Positions 60,886 to 64,000 of a DNA stretch of 64,000 nt are shown here, piece by piece. The notes below the pieces were generated by a model. That model made no database searches. It was given only the letters and a program-made list of their open reading frames with translations, and was not told the origin of the DNA. The DNA comes from Oscheius tipulae (taxonomy: Eukaryota; Nematoda; Chromadorea; Rhabditida; Rhabditidae): assembly GCA_037178975.1 (NCBI GenBank), contig JASJZH010000001.1, forward strand, positions 3,162,001 to 3,226,000. Reading direction: 5' to 3'. The position numbers were made by a program, and so were the translations under genes. Position 1 is the first letter of the stretch. Every line of letters starts with the position of its first letter.

Positions 60886-61876
60886 CCTTGGGGCTGAAGT
60901 CCTGAAAAATGTGGTAATTTCTCGAAATATAAATTGAGATTAGATAGGAATTCAAAAAGATGAAAAAGTGCTGCCGCAAAAACTGCGTGGACGATTGCGA
61001 ATCGCCGCAAGACCAGGGAAGAGAGAGGCAATGGAAAAATTACTCCAAGATGTGAAACAGTGAAAAGCATGACAAGCAGTAGAGTTAAGCAAAATTAAGC
61101 GACTACAAGGGAATTCTACTATCTTCTTATTCTTGCCTTTTCTATATTGTAAATAGAGCACTGGTAGAAAGGCTAGACGTGTTTTTTTCATTTGCAACGA
61201 TACAGAGGGGATACAAGGAATCGAAAACGTCTGAAAAGAGAAATATTTCCAAGAAAGAAAAGGAACCATAATTATTTTTTTTAGAAAAATTACAAAGGAG
61301 TCCTGTCACGAATTTCCCCCAAAACGCTCATTTTGCATTTTTAGGAGATTCACGCTCATTTTTGCGTCTTCTTTGTGTGTTCAATCTGTTAGCCGTCCAA
61401 AACTGCATCAGATACGGAAACTTGGATAAACAGAAAATACCGAGAAATTGAAGAAAACAACCGTATAAGAAAAAAAAACAGCATTTCACTGCGAAAACAA
61501 CGATTTTTACTGTTTTCTCAATGCTTTTTGTTTGTCAAAGTAAATACATCTGATGAAGTTTTTGACGGCGAATCGATAGGCCTTACCTAGAAGTCGGAAA
61601 AAATCTATGTTAAGCATCGAAAAAGGCAAAATAAGTGTTTTGACGCAAAATTTGTGACGGAACCCGATTGAAATTTTTTGAAGTGCAATAAACGCACAGC
61701 ATTTCGCATAAACCTAACAGAAGTCTACAAAGTTTTATCCCATTTCGAACAACATTCCAACTGGCTGCTGAGCACAGCTATTTTTGTACTCTAATGCGTT
61801 TCTTTTGTTGTGTCGTGTGCAGCGAAGGACACGAGCTATATAAACATCAAATGGTCACTTATGCGACTTATTCTCG
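60886..61876. other. Intergenic, upstream of the macin-like gene
   Basis: AT-rich, about 1 kb, no supported gene. The last 200 bases should hold the promoter of the small secreted peptide gene. Confidence 0.5.
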
Positions 61877-62237
61877 ATGTCTTATTTCCTCATATTCTTC
61901 GTCCTTTTTGCTCTGATTTCTTCCGTTTTCTCGGGCTGCTATCCAACTGGAGGCAGCTGTGTGCCGGAGAAGACATACCAGACGAAAATCAAGTGGAAGC
62001 ACTGTCAAGAATACTGTAACAAGTGCAAGGTGGACTAGTTTTCGTCATAGAGACACAAGTTTTAGGGACTTTCACACGGTGATTGTATGAAAACTTTTTC
62101 GAAGCTTTGTAACGGCAAGTGGCAGTGCGAGTAAGTTAGATATTGCGAAAGTTCCAGGATATTTCAGATGCTACGGTCACTCGATCCCATCTGCTCGTCT
62201 TGCAATCGAGAAAGTCACATGTCTGCTCGGAATCTAA
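61877..62237 (+). CDS. Macin-like secreted antimicrobial peptide
   Basis: Predicted 95-residue secreted, basic, cysteine-rich peptide. Exons 61877-62029, 62066-62130 and 62168-62237 are separated by introns of 36 and 37 bases, and the frame is maintained. The signal peptide (MSYFLIFFVLFALISSVFSG) is followed by a cysteine pattern that matches macins: CYPTGGSC, then KIKWKHCQEYCNKC, then GDC, LC and finally QCECY. Hydramacin and theromacin show the same C-x6-C ... W-x-x-C-x-x-x-C-x-C/x-x-C ... C-x-C-Y layout. Macins are membrane-active defensin-like peptides of cnidarians, annelids and molluscs. A C-terminal extension after CECY has one more Cys. AATAAA overlaps the stop. Function is inferred from the pattern alone. 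Confidence 0.75.
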
Positions 62238-62410
62238 TAAAGTCAATGGCAGTGACTACATTTATAAGACACACAGGGAGAAATACATAAGTTGTAAGGC
62301 GTGAAAGTACCAGCTTGACAGCATTACAGATCAATAAATAAGCTTAGGTTGGTTGTTCGAGGCAAATAAATTACAATCAGTAATATCTACTAAAAACGAG
62401 GAGAGAGAAT

Positions 62411-64000
62411 TCAGATCTTGATCTTCCAGAACTTGACATTGGCATCTTGACCTGCACTGATCAGTTCCGTCTCGTTCAGCCAGACGAGCCCGTTCACTGG
62501 AGACATGGCGTGAGCTCCTAGAAAAAAGGTTGGCTTGAACAAAAGAGCGAAAAAGCAGACCTTTGATGATGATCGGGAATTCTCCGCTCTTCTGTAAATC
62601 CCAGACGATGATGTTCGTGTCAAGTCCTCCAGTAGCGATGTGTCTACCGTTCGGATTCCAGGCGACGCAGTTCACCTAAATTATCTGAATTGAAGAAATA
62701 GTGAAAAACTCCTCACTTTGGCAGTATGGAAGGTCCATTCCTTCTCGGCGACTGTGGCAAAATCGTTGTCCACTGAATAGGGCACGACTTTCCTGGCGCT
62801 GTCCGTTGCCACGAGATGTTTTCCATCGGAAGAGAATTCGAGAGCAGTGATGTGACCGCCGTGGCTGAGAGCCTTCTTCTCGGTCAGACTTGAACCACTC
62901 AGACTGTAGATATGAACCTTGCTGTCTTGCCCACCGACGGCTACCAGTCCTTTGCTTTCAAGGAGTGCTACTGCTGTGGCGGGATAGTTGATTGCCAGGT
63001 CGGATGTGAGCTTCTCGTTCTAAAAAGCCGTTATTTATGACCGAAAAAAAGAGTAAGTACCTTGAAAACGACGAGATTTTTATAGCAGGCGGCAATGACC
63101 AGCGATCCATCGGCGTTGGAGGCTAATCCCCAGGGCTGGGAAGGCAGTTTGGTCGAATTGGCACGGACATTGTCTGAAAAATAAAAGTTTCTATGAGGAG
63201 GGATGTCATTTTCCAATCAAAAAAGGAGGAGGAGCAAAAACGAACCGACAGATCCGGAGACAGCTGGGGTGAATTGAAGTGTGTCGTCCCATCCGGCACT
63301 GACCAGGGCTCCATTGCTGGCCACACGCAGTCCGACGACTTGAGACTTGTGAATACTGGGACTGATTCTCTTCGTCTCTCCAGTGGCAATGTCCCATCGT
63401 GCTGAAATATTCTTTTGAGAGTAGAAATCTAATTAAAACTGACTAATATGTCCCTCAAAATCGGCCGTGAAGATGAACTTATTGTCACTGCTCATGGTGA
63501 GAGCAGTAATGGGCTTATTGTGTCCCTGAACGACCTTGTCGATCTGGCCCAGCTCCGCATTAATGAAATTCAGGAATCCGGCTAGTGAGACCGAGACGAC
63601 GCCGGCCGTCTTGGACCAAATGACCGACAGTTGCTGGTCATCGACGGTGTTTCCGAGCGTGACGGTCTTCTCGAGGACCCTTCCGGCTACGTTCCAGATC
63701 TTCACGGTCTTGTCTCCGGACGCGGTGGCCAGTTTCTGTCCGCATGGGGACCAGCAGAGGCCGAAGACACTTCCGGAATGGGCAAATCCCTTGCAGGCGT
63801 CGTCGACCAGCTCTCCCTGCTTTTGGCCCTCGGCTCCGTCGAAGAGAACGACTTTTCCGTCGGCTCCAGCGCTGGCGAAGAGCGATCCGTCCGGGCTGTA
63901 GCGGGTGACATGGACGAAGCGAGTGTGCTCGTGGAAGGTCTAAAGCTGATAATGGAAACTGCTCAGAACAATCCAACCGTCTTGAACTTGAATGGAGGTC
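62411..64000 (-). CDS. unc-78: WDR1/AIP1 actin-interacting WD40 protein, partial
   Basis: C-terminal and central part of actin-interacting protein 1, which helps ADF/cofilin take apart actin filaments (UNC-78 in C. elegans muscle). The N-terminus lies beyond the right edge. WD repeats seen in order: PPFKFK ... TFHEHTRFVHVTRYSPDGSL, VKIWNVAGRVLEKTVTLG, VVQGHNKPITALTMSSDNKF, KSQVVGLRVASNGALVSAGW, GGHITALEFSSDGKHLVATD and VNCVAWNPNGRHIATGGLDT, ending DANVKFWKIKI. The QGHNKPIT and VNCVAWNPNG segments are diagnostic. About eight exons are visible, all in frame. Confidence 0.94.

Overview
The window reads as a gene-dense nematode genome segment, most likely from a Caenorhabditis-like rhabditid (clade V). 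The evidence is: many introns of only about 31 to 60 bases ending in TTTCAG; TTTCAG sites a few bases 5' of several start codons, as expected for spliced-leader trans-splicing; an sre-type chemoreceptor; a nematode UDP-glycosyltransferase; an MSP-domain gene; a Piwi-clade Argonaute (reported missing from most nematodes outside clade V); a PGL-like P-granule protein; and the adjacent pair vha-10 / ubl-5. Intergenic motifs around TACCGTA and GGTCTCGACACGA resemble dispersed repeats I remember from Caenorhabditis. I cannot name the species. There are no prokaryotic features, CRISPR arrays, tRNAs or rRNAs that I can recognise.

Layout. 1-2.1 kb: decayed or unresolved small coding pieces. 2.15-5.1 kb (-): Piwi Argonaute with an intact DDH triad. 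6.5-8.4 kb (+): UDP-glycosyltransferase. 9.8-11.5 kb (+): sre-like GPCR. 11.5-14 kb (-): secreted trypsin-like protease and a Cys-rich membrane protein with an in-frame stop. 14.2-14.9 kb (-): coiled-coil protein. 15.0-15.7 kb (+): tail-anchored PDZ protein. 15.8-17.7 kb (-): ZNF277. 18.3-19.6 kb (+): TSSK-like kinase. 19.8-21.7 kb (-): Scratch zinc finger, with a piece of an MSP gene in one intron. 23.4-24.3 kb (-): CFIm25/NUDT21. 24.9-26.1 kb (+): SLC25A42-like carrier. 27-30.7 kb (+): PWWP-like protein, a tiny gene, a histidine-phosphatase-fold protein lacking its catalytic residues, and REEP5-like. 31.8-36.5 kb (-): TRAPPC8. 37.3-38.1 kb (-): MSP-domain protein. 38.7-45.3 kb (+): PGL-like, a second truncated TRAPPC8, V-ATPase subunit G, UBL5. 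45.5-49.2 kb (-): large protein with Myb/SANT-like repeats. 49-52.6 kb: mostly empty. 52.6-58 kb (+): REEP1-4-like and the PRP16/MOG-1 helicase. 58.4-60.9 kb (-): HIBCH and a GYF protein. 61.9-62.2 kb (+): a secreted macin-like antimicrobial peptide. 62.4-64 kb (-): WDR1/AIP1, running off the right edge.

Themes. Germline and sperm functions recur (Piwi, PGL-like scaffold, TSSK-like kinase, MSP domain, PRP16/MOG-1), beside housekeeping genes for mRNA 3'-end processing, splicing, ER shaping, vesicle tethering, actin turnover and mitochondrial metabolism. The most distinctive observations are the macin-like peptide, the diverged PGL-like protein, the chimeric Scratch/MSP inverted duplication, the inverted TRAPPC8 pair with one truncated member, and the pseudophosphatase. 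Gene models were spliced by eye; internal exon joins are good where family homology guides them, and first exons are often uncertain.
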